Shown: positions 1 through 8,715, numbered from the stretch's first letter. The stretch is DNA of 41,740 bases from MAG-120531 sp963934855 (GCA_963934855.1 CAWWAC010000014.1:1-41740); one strand, 5' to 3'. The notes: generated by a model from the letters alone, not told the origin. Program-made: numbers and translations.

Positions 1-27
1 TAAATTTGTGGTGTAATAGATAGGCAC

Positions 28-56
28 AAAAAAACCCTCACATTGCTGTGAAGGTT
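28..56 (-). terminator. Intrinsic terminator after tRNA-Ala
   Basis: Read on the minus strand, the hairpin CCTTCACA / TGTGAGGG has a four-base loop and is followed by seven T residues. It sits about 36 bases downstream of the tRNA-Ala 3' end. A near-identical hairpin follows the tRNA at the other end of the window. Confidence 0.8.
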
Positions 57-91
57 TTATTTTAAAAGGCTTTTAGGCTTGTTTCTTGAAG

Positions 92-165
92 TGGAGAATA
101 GCGGATTCGAACCGCTGACCTCTTGCCTGCCAGGCAAGCGCTCTAGCCAACTGAGCTAATCCCCC
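92..165 (-). tRNA. tRNA-Ala (anticodon GGC)
   Basis: The minus-strand sequence folds as a complete cloverleaf. The acceptor arm GGGGGAT pairs with ATTCTCC with two G-U pairs, the D-arm carries TAGCTCAGTTGG, and the T-arm loop is TTCGAAT. The anticodon stem CTTGC/GCAAG closes the loop CTGGCAG, giving anticodon GGC (plus-strand 129-131), which reads GCC alanine codons. The discriminator base is A and no CCA is encoded, so CCA must be added after transcription. It lies 63 bases beyond the universal stress protein gene on the same strand and could be read from its own promoter or by read-through. Confidence 0.95.
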
Positions 166-228
166 TAAAGCGTGGCAAAGAAACTACTTTTTTTTATAAT
201 GGCAAATGAAAAAGTAACCCCCAAGCTA

Positions 229-1026
229 CTAATCTTTTTTAACACTCAAAACCAGAACAGGAATTGAGACGTGAAACTCAGATTTAAGAATGGTGCTTTT
301 TTCTAATAATGTCATGAAAAAGCCTCTTTTTCTTCTAAAAACACACAAAAGATCTGGTTTTTGAGCTCTAAAATGTTCTAAAACGCCTAAATATGTAGTG
401 GCGTTGTCTGTCATATTTACCTGACTACTAATGTCCATTAGGGCCGTATTAATTTTTAAATCTGCGTCAGTATAACCCGGTGTTTTTACTAAAAGGAGTG
501 AGATCTTAGCTTTGAATTTATTTTGAATTTGAATAAGAGGGTTTAAAATACGGTTGCGCTTAAGCATTCCAGACTTAAAAGCAGTTAAAATATTTTTTAG
601 AGGAGCATAGGCAGTATTCCTAGGAACAATTAAGGTAGGAATATTGGTGCGTTTAATAATACTTCCAGAAGTAGGGCCTAAATAATACATGTCTTGAATG
701 TCATTGGTCCTGGGCGCCATAATAATTAAATCTATACCTAATTCCTTGTCAATAGCTTTTACCCCCTCTTCTACCTTACCGTTATAAGTAGCTATTTTAA
801 TAGAAATTCCTTTAGAGTCTACCTTTCCTATCACCTCTTGTAAATGAGCTTTGCTCTGTGCGGCTACTTTCTCAGACAAATTAGCTAAAGACCCTCTAGC
901 AGACGGTGCATTAAAAACCTCCATCACAAAAATTTGAGACTGAAAATCTAACGCAAAATCTACCGCATATTGGAGCGTTTCGTGAATATCTGGACTAGTG
1001 CCAATGGGAACAAGGATGTGCTTCAT
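229..1026 (-). CDS. Universal stress protein, tandem UspA domains
   Basis: This 265-residue cytosolic protein has the size of two fused Usp domains. The first begins MKHILVPIGTS and ends with LGPTSGSIIKRTNIPTLIVP (about residues 118-137), which matches the nucleotide-binding end of UspA domains in a slightly degenerate form. The second half (about 145-265) has the same strand-helix rhythm but no clear ATP motif. Usp proteins are usually induced by starvation or stress and bind ATP or act as dimeric signalling modules; the exact role here cannot be read. It is divergent from the GNAT gene at 1107 and upstream of tRNA-Ala on the same strand. Confidence 0.85.
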   Translation of the reverse strand: MKHILVPIGTSPDIHETLQYAVDFALDFQSQIFVMEVFNAPSARGSLANLSEKVAAQSKAHLQEVIGKVDSKGISIKIATYNGKVEEGVKAIDKELGIDLIIMAPRTNDIQDMYYLGPTSGSIIKRTNIPTLIVPRNTAYAPLKNILTAFKSGMLKRNRILNPLIQIQNKFKAKISLLLVKTPGYTDADLKINTALMDISSQVNMTDNATTYLGVLEHFRAQKPDLLCVFRRKRGFFMTLLEKSTILKSEFHVSIPVLVLSVKKD

Positions 1027-1080
1027 AATCTATTTATATAGGGGTTTTCTTAGATTTGTAATTATACAATGAATATACTA

Positions 1081-1088
1081 TAAATTTG
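1081..1088 (+). promoter_or_regulatory. Bacteroidota-type -7 box for the GNAT/MATE operon
   Basis: TAAATTTG fits the TAnnTTTG element exactly, with a TTTG at 1055-1058 as a possible -33 element. It lies 18 bases before the GNAT start codon. Confidence 0.5.
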
Positions 1089-1106
1089 TGATTTATTAGC
1101 ACACAT

Positions 1107-1616
1107 ATGATTAGACCTGCCAAGCAAAAAGACCTCTCATCTATCTTAGACATTACAAAAGCATGTACTGTAGATATGATTTACAATGAAATCTTTCAGT
1201 GGAATGAACACTACCCCAATGAAACGGTTTTTCAAAAAGACCTCAACAGAAAGGAACTCTATGTGTTGGAAGTTGGAAAGAAGCTTAAAGGGGCCATTGT
1301 AATTAGTGATTTTATGGATGCCGTATACGAACCTATTAAATGGATAGCCCCCACTAATAAAAATATTTATATACATAGACTTTGTGTACACCCAAAAGAA
1401 CAAGGGAAAGGCTACGCCCAAGCACTCATGAATTTTGCAGAGCAAAAAGCAATAGCAGAAGGCTTTAATTCTGTGCGCTTAGACACCTTTAGTCTAAATA
1501 AAAGAAACCTTGTTTTTTATGTAAAAAGAGGGTATAGCCAATTAGCAGACATCTATTTCCCCATGAAAAGCAGCGCGCCATTCCATTGTTTTGAACTCCC
1601 TACCAAGCCTTTCTAA
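1107..1616 (+). CDS. GNAT family N-acetyltransferase
   Basis: This 169-residue protein has the GNAT acetyl-CoA loop in HRLCVHPKEQGKGYAQALM (about residues 91-109), where QGKGYA is the Q/R-x-x-G-x-G/A pyrophosphate-binding motif. A later segment, LDTFSLNKRNLVFYVKRGY, is the usual C-terminal part in which a Tyr protonates the CoA thiolate. The acceptor substrate is unknown. The stop codon is followed directly by the ATG of the MATE gene with no gap, so the two are almost certainly translationally coupled. A self-protective acetyltransferase beside an efflux pump is a plausible detoxification pair, but this is inference. Confidence 0.85.
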   Translation: MIRPAKQKDLSSILDITKACTVDMIYNEIFQWNEHYPNETVFQKDLNRKELYVLEVGKKLKGAIVISDFMDAVYEPIKWIAPTNKNIYIHRLCVHPKEQGKGYAQALMNFAEQKAIAEGFNSVRLDTFSLNKRNLVFYVKRGYSQLADIYFPMKSSAPFHCFELPTKPF

Positions 1617-2960
1617 ATGACCCTGCCAGAAAATCCATTAAAACGTCTTCACAAACTAGCCATTCCCGCCACCATAGCAGGTGTGGCAGAGCCTTTCTTG
1701 TCATTGACAGACACCGCTATTGTGGGGAATATTCCAATAGAAGGTGCCCAGGCTTTAGCGGCCGCAGGGATTGTAGGCTCCTTTTTGTCAATGTTGGTTT
1801 GGGTTTTGGGCCAAACACAGAGTGCTATTTCTGCCTTGGTATCTCAATATTTAGGAAAAGGAAAATTAGAAGAGATCAAGGCACTTCCCATACAAGCCAT
1901 GTATGTAAATGTCACTGTTAGTATAGTAGTACTCATAATTAGCCTGCTTTTTAAAACAGAAATCTTCAGCCTAATGAATGCATCAGGAGGCTTATTAAGA
2001 ATGTGTGAAGCCTATTTTAGCATTAGAATATGGGGGTTCCCGCTTACTCTTTTTACATTTGGAGTATTTGGCGTTTTCAAAGGCTTGCAAAACACGCTTT
2101 GGCCAATGGCTGTAGCGCTAACAGGAGCTTTTTTAAATTTAGGGCTGGACCTCATTTTTGTTTATGGAATAGAGGGATCCTTAGCACCCATGGGTTTAGA
2201 AGGAGCCGCTTGGGCCAGTCTTATTTCTCAGGCTGTGATGGCTGTAATGGCCTTAGTTTTACTTTTTTTAAAAACAGATTTTCCCCTATTAGTAACAGGA
2301 CCTTTTCATCCAGAATTAAAGAATATTATAGGAATGAGTCTCAACTTATTTGTGCGTTCTCTGGCCTTAAATACCGCCCTTATTTTATCTGTGAGAGAGG
2401 CTACCTCTATGGGAACAATATATATTGGAGCCCATACCGTACTTTTAAACCTCTGGTTGTTTTCTGCCTTTTTTATTGAGGGTTACGGCACTGCAGGCAA
2501 TAGTTTAGGAGGAAAGCTTCTGGGTGCAAAAGCGTATGATGACCTTTGGGAGTTAGCAAAAAAAGTAGCTAGCTTTGGCTTTATAATGGGATGTATTCTC
2601 ACCCTATTTGGAAGCTTATTTTATTCAAAAATTGGAAGCTTATTTTCAGAAAATCCAGCTACATTAGAAGCCTTTGGACAGGTATTTTTTATACTGCTTA
2701 TCTTTTTGCCAACCAACGGAATCGCCTTTGTTCTAGACGGAATGTTTAAAGGTTTAGGGGAGATGAAGTTTCTTAGAAATGTATTGTTGTTCACATCCTT
2801 TGGTGTTTTTGTGCCACTGGTATTCCTCAGTAAATACCTGGGGATGGGGCTTAGCGGAATTTGGATTACTTTTGGTGTCTGGATGTTGGCTAGAGGAATA
2901 GCCCTCATTGTAAAATTTAGAAGAAAATTTTTGCCGCTTAGGCAAAACGCCTACATTTAA
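1617..2960 (+). CDS. MATE family multidrug efflux transporter
   Basis: This 447-residue inner-membrane protein has about twelve hydrophobic segments in two homologous halves. The N-terminal region (HKLAIPATIAGVAEPFLSLTD, split here by no gap) matches the MATE pattern of a proline-containing first helix and the conserved TDTAIVG. MATE proteins of the DinF/NorM type export cationic drugs or metabolites in exchange for Na+ or H+. The substrate is not predictable. The gene begins immediately after the GNAT stop and is followed ten bases later by an enoyl-CoA hydratase-like gene, so the operon probably runs through 3828. Confidence 0.88.
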   Translation: MTLPENPLKRLHKLAIPATIAGVAEPFLSLTDTAIVGNIPIEGAQALAAAGIVGSFLSMLVWVLGQTQSAISALVSQYLGKGKLEEIKALPIQAMYVNVTVSIVVLIISLLFKTEIFSLMNASGGLLRMCEAYFSIRIWGFPLTLFTFGVFGVFKGLQNTLWPMAVALTGAFLNLGLDLIFVYGIEGSLAPMGLEGAAWASLISQAVMAVMALVLLFLKTDFPLLVTGPFHPELKNIIGMSLNLFVRSLALNTALILSVREATSMGTIYIGAHTVLLNLWLFSAFFIEGYGTAGNSLGGKLLGAKAYDDLWELAKKVASFGFIMGCILTLFGSLFYSKIGSLFSENPATLEAFGQVFFILLIFLPTNGIAFVLDGMFKGLGEMKFLRNVLLFTSFGVFVPLVFLSKYLGMGLSGIWITFGVWMLARGIALIVKFRRKFLPLRQNAYI

Positions 2961-2970
2961 AAAAAATTTC

Positions 2971-3723
2971 ATGCAGCCCACGGTTCACACTCAGATAGAA
3001 AATAGTATAGCAAAAATTCAGTTTTACAACCCTGCCAGCAATGCCTGTGACCCAAGTATGCTGGCGCAAATGGTCCAGGCTTTTAACACGCTAAGCGCAA
3101 ACTCCCAAGTAAAGGTTATTTTGTTGTCCTCAAAAGGGAATAAAGCCTTTTGTGCTGGCGCTTCCATAACACATTTATCTGAATTAAAAGACATGAAAGC
3201 CGCCACAGATTTTTTTAGTGGTTTTGGACGTCTTATTTTGTCTATGAAAAACTGTAACAAAATAATAGTCACCTCCGTACAAGGAAAAGCAGTAGGTGGG
3301 GGTGTTGGAATTATTGCAGCCAGTGACTATGTAATAGCTACAGAAAATAGCGGGCTCAGGTTGTCTGAACTCATGATAGGTATTGGGCCCTTAGTCATTG
3401 CACCAGCTGTAATTAGAAAAGTTGGGGTAGCGCATTTTAGCCAGCTAAGTTTAAAACCAAATACATGGAAAGACGCTAAATGGGGAGCGGCGCACGGCTT
3501 ATTTAACGAACTAGTAACTGATGGGGACTCTTTAGAAAATGTCACAGTAGACTACTGTAACTCTTTAGCGTCTTACTCAGCAGAGGCTCTTTCAGCTTTG
3601 AAAAGCGTACTTTGGCAGGGAACTGAACATTGGGAAGAGTTGTTATATGAAAATGCAGCTAAAACCGCAACTCTCTCTTTAAGTGAGGGGGCACAAGAAT
3701 CTTTTAAACAATTTAATTCCTAA
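2971..3723 (+). CDS. Enoyl-CoA hydratase/isomerase (crotonase) family protein
   Basis: The 250-residue translation has the crotonase fold signatures. KAFCAGASITHLSEL (about residues 55-69) and GKAVGGGVGIIAASDY (about 105-120) carry the two backbone NH groups of the oxyanion hole that stabilises acyl-CoA enolates. The region that usually holds catalytic Glu residues reads SELMIGIGPLVIAP, so one acid is present, but the reaction (hydration, isomerisation or otherwise) cannot be assigned. It is likely cytosolic. It follows the MATE gene after ten bases and precedes a 33-residue membrane protein after three. Confidence 0.85.
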   Translation: MQPTVHTQIENSIAKIQFYNPASNACDPSMLAQMVQAFNTLSANSQVKVILLSSKGNKAFCAGASITHLSELKDMKAATDFFSGFGRLILSMKNCNKIIVTSVQGKAVGGGVGIIAASDYVIATENSGLRLSELMIGIGPLVIAPAVIRKVGVAHFSQLSLKPNTWKDAKWGAAHGLFNELVTDGDSLENVTVDYCNSLASYSAEALSALKSVLWQGTEHWEELLYENAAKTATLSLSEGAQESFKQFNS

Positions 3724-3726
3724 GCC

Positions 3727-3828
3727 ATGTTTAATCAAAATTTCCTATTTGCCCTTCTTGCCCTTGTAGTGGGTGTTATTTATTTCTTTAATAAGTTTAG
3801 AAACAAGAAAAAATTTAAGAAAAAATAG
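3727..3828 (+). CDS. Small single-pass membrane protein, 33 aa
   Basis: An ATG three bases after the enoyl-CoA hydratase stop opens a 33-codon frame. It has a hydrophobic stretch LFALLALVVGVIYFF (about residues 7-21) followed by a lysine-rich tail KFRNKKKFKKK, the normal topology signal for an N-out/C-in single-pass inner-membrane peptide. The tight spacing suggests translational coupling with the upstream gene. The stop codon abuts the stop codon of the convergent oxygenase gene without a single intervening base. The function is unknown; the supporting evidence is composition and position only. Confidence 0.6.
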   Translation: MFNQNFLFALLALVVGVIYFFNKFRNKKKFKKK

Positions 3829-4473
3829 CTAGTTGGTTTTAAGCCAGCCCGTAATACTCAATCTATTTCTCTGTGCTAAAAGCACTTCATGAGGTATTTT
3901 TTGGCTCTCAAAAATAACCATTCTTCCTGCCTCTGGAAGTATCGCAATCACTTCTTCCAACCCATTTTTTTTATTTATATACATAGCCAAGGCTCCGCCG
4001 TCTGATGCTTTCCAATCTGGTTCATTTAGATAAAAGACAATAGAGAGTTTTCTCTTATCGTCATTTTGAAAAGTATCTAAATGTCTCTTATAACCCGTCC
4101 CAGGCGGATACAAAGCGTAATGAAATTCATAATGAAGAATACCTAAAAAACAGGTGCTGTTAAGGTACTCTATGAACTGATGTATCTGTCTAAAGAAGAC
4201 TAATTCAATCTGAGTCTGAATGCGCTCGTCAATCCATAAAATATAATCTCCTCTAATTCCTGCAGCCACCAACTGATTAGTTTTATTTCCTATACCCGCC
4301 TTTTTAAAACGATCTTCTTCAAAATGGTTTAATAACGAATCTCTTAGGAGTGTGACTGTTTGTGTGTCAAAGAAGTGATCAATTACGCTGTAATCTTTAC
4401 GCATGAGGTCTGCAATGATAGACTCATATAAAGGGTGGGGCTCAAAGTCTAATTGGCTGTATATTTTAGACAC
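3829..4473 (-). CDS. 2OG-Fe(II) oxygenase, prolyl 4-hydroxylase-like
   Basis: This 214-residue protein has the double-stranded beta-helix iron site. His131 and Asp133 lie in YKRHLDTFQ, His195 in IPHEVLL, and Arg204 in QRNRLSITGW binds the C5 carboxylate of 2-oxoglutarate. These are the H-x-D...H...R residues of the SM-20/PHD-type hydroxylases. It probably hydroxylates a prolyl or other side chain of a protein; in other bacteria relatives modify EF-Tu, but no partner can be read here. It ends back-to-back with the small membrane protein and is divergent from queD. Confidence 0.85.
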   Translation of the reverse strand: MSKIYSQLDFEPHPLYESIIADLMRKDYSVIDHFFDTQTVTLLRDSLLNHFEEDRFKKAGIGNKTNQLVAAGIRGDYILWIDERIQTQIELVFFRQIHQFIEYLNSTCFLGILHYEFHYALYPPGTGYKRHLDTFQNDDKRKLSIVFYLNEPDWKASDGGALAMYINKKNGLEEVIAILPEAGRMVIFESQKIPHEVLLAQRNRLSITGWLKTN

Positions 4474-4533
4474 AAATAATAGTTAAGATGGGGATAAATG
4501 TAATTCAATTATACATTGGTTTTCCAAAAAGAA

Positions 4534-4541
4534 TACCTTTG
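4534..4541 (+). promoter_or_regulatory. Bacteroidota-type promoter of queD
   Basis: TACCTTTG is a perfect TAnnTTTG -7 element, with TTG at 4516-4518 fifteen bases upstream as a possible -33 element. The first ATG (4559) lies 17 bases downstream, which supports that start over a TTG at 4550. Confidence 0.6.
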
Positions 4542-4558
4542 TAACAAGATTGAACCGT

Positions 4559-5008
4559 ATGAGCAAAATTAGAATTACCAAACTCTTTAGCTTTGAAACC
4601 GGCCATGCCCTATTTGGTTATGACGGTAAATGTAGAAATGTACACGGCCACAGCTATAAATTGTCTGTTACCGTCATTGGAAAGCCCATTAAAGAAGCTG
4701 GAGCAGTAAAACTGGGAATGGTGATAGATTTTAGTGATCTCAAAAAAATAGTTAAGGAAGAAGTGGTAGATGTCTTTGACCATGCTACAGTCTTTAATAA
4801 AAACACCCCACATATAGAACTTGCAAAAGAGCTCATGGACAGAGGGCACTGTGTTATTTTGGCAGACTACCAGCCTACCAGTGAAAATATGGTCATAGAT
4901 TTTGCCGCTAAAATAAAAGTGCGTTTACCGGAAAACATAAGACTTTTCTCCTTGCGTCTTCAAGAAACAGAAAGCTCTTTTGCAGAGTGGTTTGCGGAAG
5001 ACAACTAA
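4559..5008 (+). CDS. queD: 6-carboxytetrahydropterin synthase (QueD/PTPS family)
   Basis: The 149-residue enzyme would convert 7,8-dihydroneopterin triphosphate to 6-carboxytetrahydropterin, an early step of queuosine and other 7-deazaguanine synthesis. The three zinc ligands are His16 (FETGHALF), His29 and His31 (NVHGHSY), and the catalytic Cys25 sits just before them in GKCRNVHG. DHATVFN carries the next conserved His. The start is placed at ATG 4559; an in-frame TTG nine bases earlier is less likely because it is nearer the promoter and outside the family's normal N-terminus. No other queuosine gene lies in the window. lpxH follows after 22 bases. Confidence 0.88.
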   Translation: MSKIRITKLFSFETGHALFGYDGKCRNVHGHSYKLSVTVIGKPIKEAGAVKLGMVIDFSDLKKIVKEEVVDVFDHATVFNKNTPHIELAKELMDRGHCVILADYQPTSENMVIDFAAKIKVRLPENIRLFSLRLQETESSFAEWFAEDN

Positions 5009-5030
5009 AGCTTTGTTATCTTTAACCTCC

Positions 5031-5810
5031 ATGACACAAGAAATTGAAATCCCAAAAGGCAAAAAAATCTACTTTGCCAGTGACAATCATTTAGGAGCAC
5101 CTACGCAAGTAGAAAGCCGACCAAGGGAACGTCAATTTGTTGCTTGGCTAGAAGAGATTAGAAAAGACGCTGCTGCCATTTTTTTATTAGGAGATCTATT
5201 TGATTTTTGGTTTGAATACAAAAAAGTGGTCCCAAAAGGTTTTACCAGAACTTTGGGGAAACTGTCAGAAATAGCAGACTCTGGTGTTCCTATCTACTAT
5301 TTTGTAGGCAATCACGACCTTTGGATGCATGGATATTTTCAAGAAGAACTAGGCATTGCGGTACTACATAAGCCTACCGAATTTAATTTAGGAGGCAAAA
5401 GCTTTTTAATAGGACATGGGGACGGTTTGGGCCCAGGAGATACGAGCTATAAAAGGATGAAAAAAATCTTTACAAATGGGGTTTCTAAGTGGTTTTTCAG
5501 ATGGCTACATCCAGATTTAGGTGTTGCATTGGCGCAGTATTTTTCTGTTAAAAACAAGCTTATTTCTGGTGATGAGGACGTAGTATTTCTAGGAGAAGAA
5601 CACGAGTGGTTGGTGCAGTATGCAAAACGAAAATTAGAAACGCAGCACTTTAATTTTTTTGTGTTTGGTCACAGACATTTACCTTTAGACATCACATTAG
5701 AAAATGGCTCTAAGTATCTAAATACAGGAGATTGGATTGGGTATAATAGCTATGGTGTTTTTGACGGACAAAGCCTAAGTCTTCACTATTTTAAGACCCG
5801 AGAGGCTTAA
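5031..5810 (+). CDS. lpxH: UDP-2,3-diacylglucosamine diphosphatase (LpxH type)
   Basis: This 259-residue metallophosphoesterase carries every calcineurin-type motif. They are SDNHLG (Asp18, His20), GDLFDFW (54-60), GNHDLWM (93-99), GHGDGLGPGD (about 132-141) and GHRHLP (about 221). The overall spacing fits LpxH, which removes UMP from UDP-2,3-diacylglucosamine to make lipid X in lipid A synthesis at the inner-membrane face. The start at 5031 gives the usual N-terminus; a longer frame from 4980 would overlap queD. The 3' end overlaps the convergent recJ by 20 bases. Confidence 0.85.
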   Translation: MTQEIEIPKGKKIYFASDNHLGAPTQVESRPRERQFVAWLEEIRKDAAAIFLLGDLFDFWFEYKKVVPKGFTRTLGKLSEIADSGVPIYYFVGNHDLWMHGYFQEELGIAVLHKPTEFNLGGKSFLIGHGDGLGPGDTSYKRMKKIFTNGVSKWFFRWLHPDLGVALAQYFSVKNKLISGDEDVVFLGEEHEWLVQYAKRKLETQHFNFFVFGHRHLPLDITLENGSKYLNTGDWIGYNSYGVFDGQSLSLHYFKTREA

Positions 5811-7491
5811 TATCTAGCAGCTGTAATTGCAGTGTAGTTTTTCCCTGCCAAATATTCTCAGAAAGGTTAAACACTATATCTACTAGGGTATGATTTCTCA
5901 GCAAAGATTCTTTGTCTGCAAGCTTAAAAGCTATAAATGGAATTTTTTCTTCCCCATTCTGGCTCATAGCTCCTTTTAAGTGGGTTTTATCTTTTCCTAC
6001 AGGGGCTGCGTAACCACTGTCAAATACCCCACAGGCTTTAAATACAGGTGCTGGATTGTCTGGCCCAAAGGGTGCCATCTGTTTTAAAATCCTCATGAAT
6101 TTAGGGGTCATTTGCGAAAGGGTAACCACTGCGTCTACTAAAATTTCTGGGGTTTTAAGTGAGGGATCTAAGGTCTTGGAAACATAAGCCTCAAAGGCTT
6201 TTTTAAAAGTAGGGTATTGGCTATTTTTAAGGGTAAGGCCCGCTGCATACATATGCCCCCCAAACTGCAAAAGGTGCTCGCTACAAGCCTCAATGGCGTT
6301 GTACACATCATATCCTTTTATAGACCTAGCAGAACCCGCCATGACATCGCCACTTTGGGTAAAAACCAAAGTGGGCCTATAATGCGTTTCTATAAGCCTA
6401 GAAGCTACGATCCCAATAACGCCTTTGTGCCAATTGGGATGGTAAACCACAGTAGTGGCGTTTGTAGTTTCGTGCTCCCTGACAATTTGCAATAAGGCAG
6501 TCTCCGTAATTACGCTGTCTAATTCTCTCCTATCTACATTGTTTTGTTCTATAGCTGCAGCCATAGACCTGGCTTGATCTATGTCTTTAGTTTGAAGTAA
6601 AGCCACTGCGTGAGCACCGTGTACTATTCTCCCTGCCGCATTGATTCTTGGAGCAATGGTAAAATTTAAATCAGTAAGGGTGAGAGTCCCTCTGTTTAGC
6701 TGTTCTATAAAAGCCTTAAAGCCTGGTCTTGGTTGTTTGTTTATCTGTTGCATACCCAAAAAAGCTAAGGTTCTGTTTTCTCCCGTGAGCGGAACAATAT
6801 CAGCCCCAATGGCTGTGGCTACTAAGTCTAAATATGGAAATAATGCCTCTGGATCCTCCTTTAAAGCAAAGCCTAGGGCTTGAATAAGCTTAAAACCTAC
6901 TCCACAGCCACACAGTTCCTTGTAGGGATAAGAGCAGTCTTCTCTTTTGGGGTCTAAAACTGCAATAGCGTCAGGTAGAACAATTCCTGGTCTGTGGTGG
7001 TCGCAGATAATAAAATCTACTCCTTTTTCTTTTGCATAAGCTACTTTATCTACTGCCTTTACACCGCAGTCTAGTGCAATAATAAGCCCTATTTCATTGG
7101 CTACAGCAAAGTCTATGCCTTGGTAAGAAACTCCGTAGCCCTCTGCGTACCTGTCCGGAATGTAAGTGGCTACTTTATGGTAGTATTGCTGCAGATAATC
7201 TGCTACCAAGGCTACTGCCGTAGTTCCGTCCACATCGTAATCGCCATAAACTAAAATAGGTTCTTCCCGCTCCATCGCTAAAATAATTCTAGCCACAGCC
7301 AAATCCATATCTTTCATGAGATAGGGGTCGTGAAGCTGAGAAAATTCAGGTCTAAAAAAACTTTTAGCATCCTGAAAATTATGTACCCCTCGCTGTATGA
7401 GTAATGACACCAGTACCCCTTCTATTCCTAGATCTGTTGCTAAAGTGTTTATTTGTTCACTTGTGGGTTGGGGCTTTTGAATCCAATTCAT
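5791..7491 (-). CDS. recJ: Single-stranded-DNA-specific exonuclease RecJ
   Basis: The 566-residue protein degrades single-stranded DNA 5' to 3' in RecF-pathway recombination and mismatch repair. The DHH phosphoesterase motifs are in order: VYGDYDVDGTTA (about residues 81-92), ALDCGVK (139-145), CDHHRPG (163-169), and the DHHA1 motif QFGGHMYAAGL (about 402). A C-terminal OB-fold domain ends LQLQLLDIKP. Length matches Bacteroidota RecJ. It heads a minus-strand block separated from the OsmC gene by 33 bases, with that gene transcribed first. Confidence 0.95.
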   Translation of the reverse strand: MNWIQKPQPTSEQINTLATDLGIEGVLVSLLIQRGVHNFQDAKSFFRPEFSQLHDPYLMKDMDLAVARIILAMEREEPILVYGDYDVDGTTAVALVADYLQQYYHKVATYIPDRYAEGYGVSYQGIDFAVANEIGLIIALDCGVKAVDKVAYAKEKGVDFIICDHHRPGIVLPDAIAVLDPKREDCSYPYKELCGCGVGFKLIQALGFALKEDPEALFPYLDLVATAIGADIVPLTGENRTLAFLGMQQINKQPRPGFKAFIEQLNRGTLTLTDLNFTIAPRINAAGRIVHGAHAVALLQTKDIDQARSMAAAIEQNNVDRRELDSVITETALLQIVREHETTNATTVVYHPNWHKGVIGIVASRLIETHYRPTLVFTQSGDVMAGSARSIKGYDVYNAIEACSEHLLQFGGHMYAAGLTLKNSQYPTFKKAFEAYVSKTLDPSLKTPEILVDAVVTLSQMTPKFMRILKQMAPFGPDNPAPVFKACGVFDSGYAAPVGKDKTHLKGAMSQNGEEKIPFIAFKLADKESLLRNHTLVDIVFNLSENIWQGKTTLQLQLLDIKPLGS

Positions 7492-7524
7492 CTAGGAATC
7501 CCTTATAATAGGGAGGCTTTATTG

Positions 7525-7947
7525 TTACTCGTGGTGAAAGGTTGTTTTTATTGTCATACTAGCAAACTGCCTAAACATTTCCATGACGCCACAATAGCGC
7601 TCTACTGAAAGATCTACTGTTTTTTGTAATTTTTCTTCAATGAGGTTGTTGCCGTAAAAATGGTAGGTAACCGTCACTGCGTCATAAAATTTAGGGTGTT
7701 CTTCTGTGAGATTCGCTTCTGTTTGTATTTCAAATGCCCTTACCTCTAGCTTCATCTTTTTCATCAGTGAAGCTACGTCCAAACCCGAACATCCTGCTAA
7801 TGATGCCAACATTAAGGCCTTTGGTCTAAGACCAGAATTCTCGCCTCCGTTTTCTGCGTCTACATCTATTTTTAAAGTGTGCCCAGAGGGGTTGTCGCTC
7901 TCAAAAGACATGCCTCCTAACCATTTTGTTACTACTGTATTTTTCAT
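7525..7947 (-). CDS. OsmC family protein
   Basis: The 140-residue protein has the OsmC/Ohr fold with both peroxidatic-site cysteines, Cys53 in LAGCSGLD and Cys119 in ERYCGVM. OsmC/Ohr proteins reduce organic hydroperoxides with thiol electron donors in the cytosol. The YhfA-like subgroup in Bacteroidota is not well characterised, so a peroxidase role is likely rather than certain. It lies between rsmI (upstream) and recJ on the same strand with short gaps (38 and 33 bases). Confidence 0.85.
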   Translation of the reverse strand: MKNTVVTKWLGGMSFESDNPSGHTLKIDVDAENGGENSGLRPKALMLASLAGCSGLDVASLMKKMKLEVRAFEIQTEANLTEEHPKFYDAVTVTYHFYGNNLIEEKLQKTVDLSVERYCGVMEMFRQFASMTIKTTFHHE

Positions 7948-7985
7948 AATTGTATTTTAAAAATAATCACATTAATAGCTTCAAA

Positions 7986-8690
7986 TTAATCGTCAGCTGA
8001 TGTTTTATGTGTTTTTTCTGGTGGTTTTCCCCCTACTACAATGACTATCTCACCTTTTGGGGGGTGATTCTCGTAATATGTAAGCAACTCCTTGGCGGTC
8101 CCTCTTATGGTTTGCTCAAACATCTTGGTGATCTCTCTAGAAACACTCAAAGCTCTGTCTGCTCCAAAATACTCGCAAAAATCTGTAAGGGTTCTAATTA
8201 GCTTATGGGGAGACTCATAAAAAATAATTGTTCTAGTTTCTTCTTGTAAAAAAACAAGGCGAGTCATACGTCCTTTTTTAACGGGTAAAAATCCTTCAAA
8301 AATAAATTTATCATTGGGTAAGCCGCTATTTACCAGTGCGGGCACAAAAGCCGTTGCACCTGGCAAACAATCTACAGGAACACCTGCCTCTATACAAGCC
8401 CTAGTTAATAAAAATCCTGGGTCTGATATGGCTGGTGTGCCAGCGTCAGAAATAAGCGCCATACTCTCTCCTGCTTTCATTCTAAGGACCAACCTAGTCA
8501 CTGTTTTATGCTCATTGTGCATATGGTGACTAAACATAGGAGTGTCTATGTCATAATGCTTTAATAATTTACCGCTAGTTCTGGTGTCTTCTGCCAAAAT
8601 TAAGGACACTTCTTTTAATATTCTGATTCCCCTAAGGGTCATGTCTTCTAAATTCCCGATGGGCGTGGGGACTAAATAAAGTTTGGACAT
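7986..8690 (-). CDS. rsmI: 16S rRNA (cytidine1402-2'-O)-methyltransferase
   Basis: The 234-residue protein is a tetrapyrrole-methylase-fold enzyme. MSKLYLVPTPIGNLEDMTLR is the RsmI N-terminus, AEDTRTSGKLL and LISDAGTPAISDPG are its hallmark motifs, and FYESPHKL precedes the C-terminal EGxxxP-like region. It methylates the ribose of C1402 in the decoding centre using S-adenosylmethionine. It is shorter than the roughly 285-residue enterobacterial enzyme because it lacks the C-terminal domain, as seems common in this phylum. A conserved unknown gene lies upstream by 25 bases. Confidence 0.93.
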   Translation of the reverse strand: MSKLYLVPTPIGNLEDMTLRGIRILKEVSLILAEDTRTSGKLLKHYDIDTPMFSHHMHNEHKTVTRLVLRMKAGESMALISDAGTPAISDPGFLLTRACIEAGVPVDCLPGATAFVPALVNSGLPNDKFIFEGFLPVKKGRMTRLVFLQEETRTIIFYESPHKLIRTLTDFCEYFGADRALSVSREITKMFEQTIRGTAKELLTYYENHPPKGEIVIVVGGKPPEKTHKTSADD

Positions 8691-8715
8691 ATAATATGAG
8701 TGAAAAACTAAATAC

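Noticed and set aside
2030..2479. 149-codon frame inside the MATE gene
   Set aside because: It is in another frame of the MATE coding sequence; the in-frame product has the family signatures.
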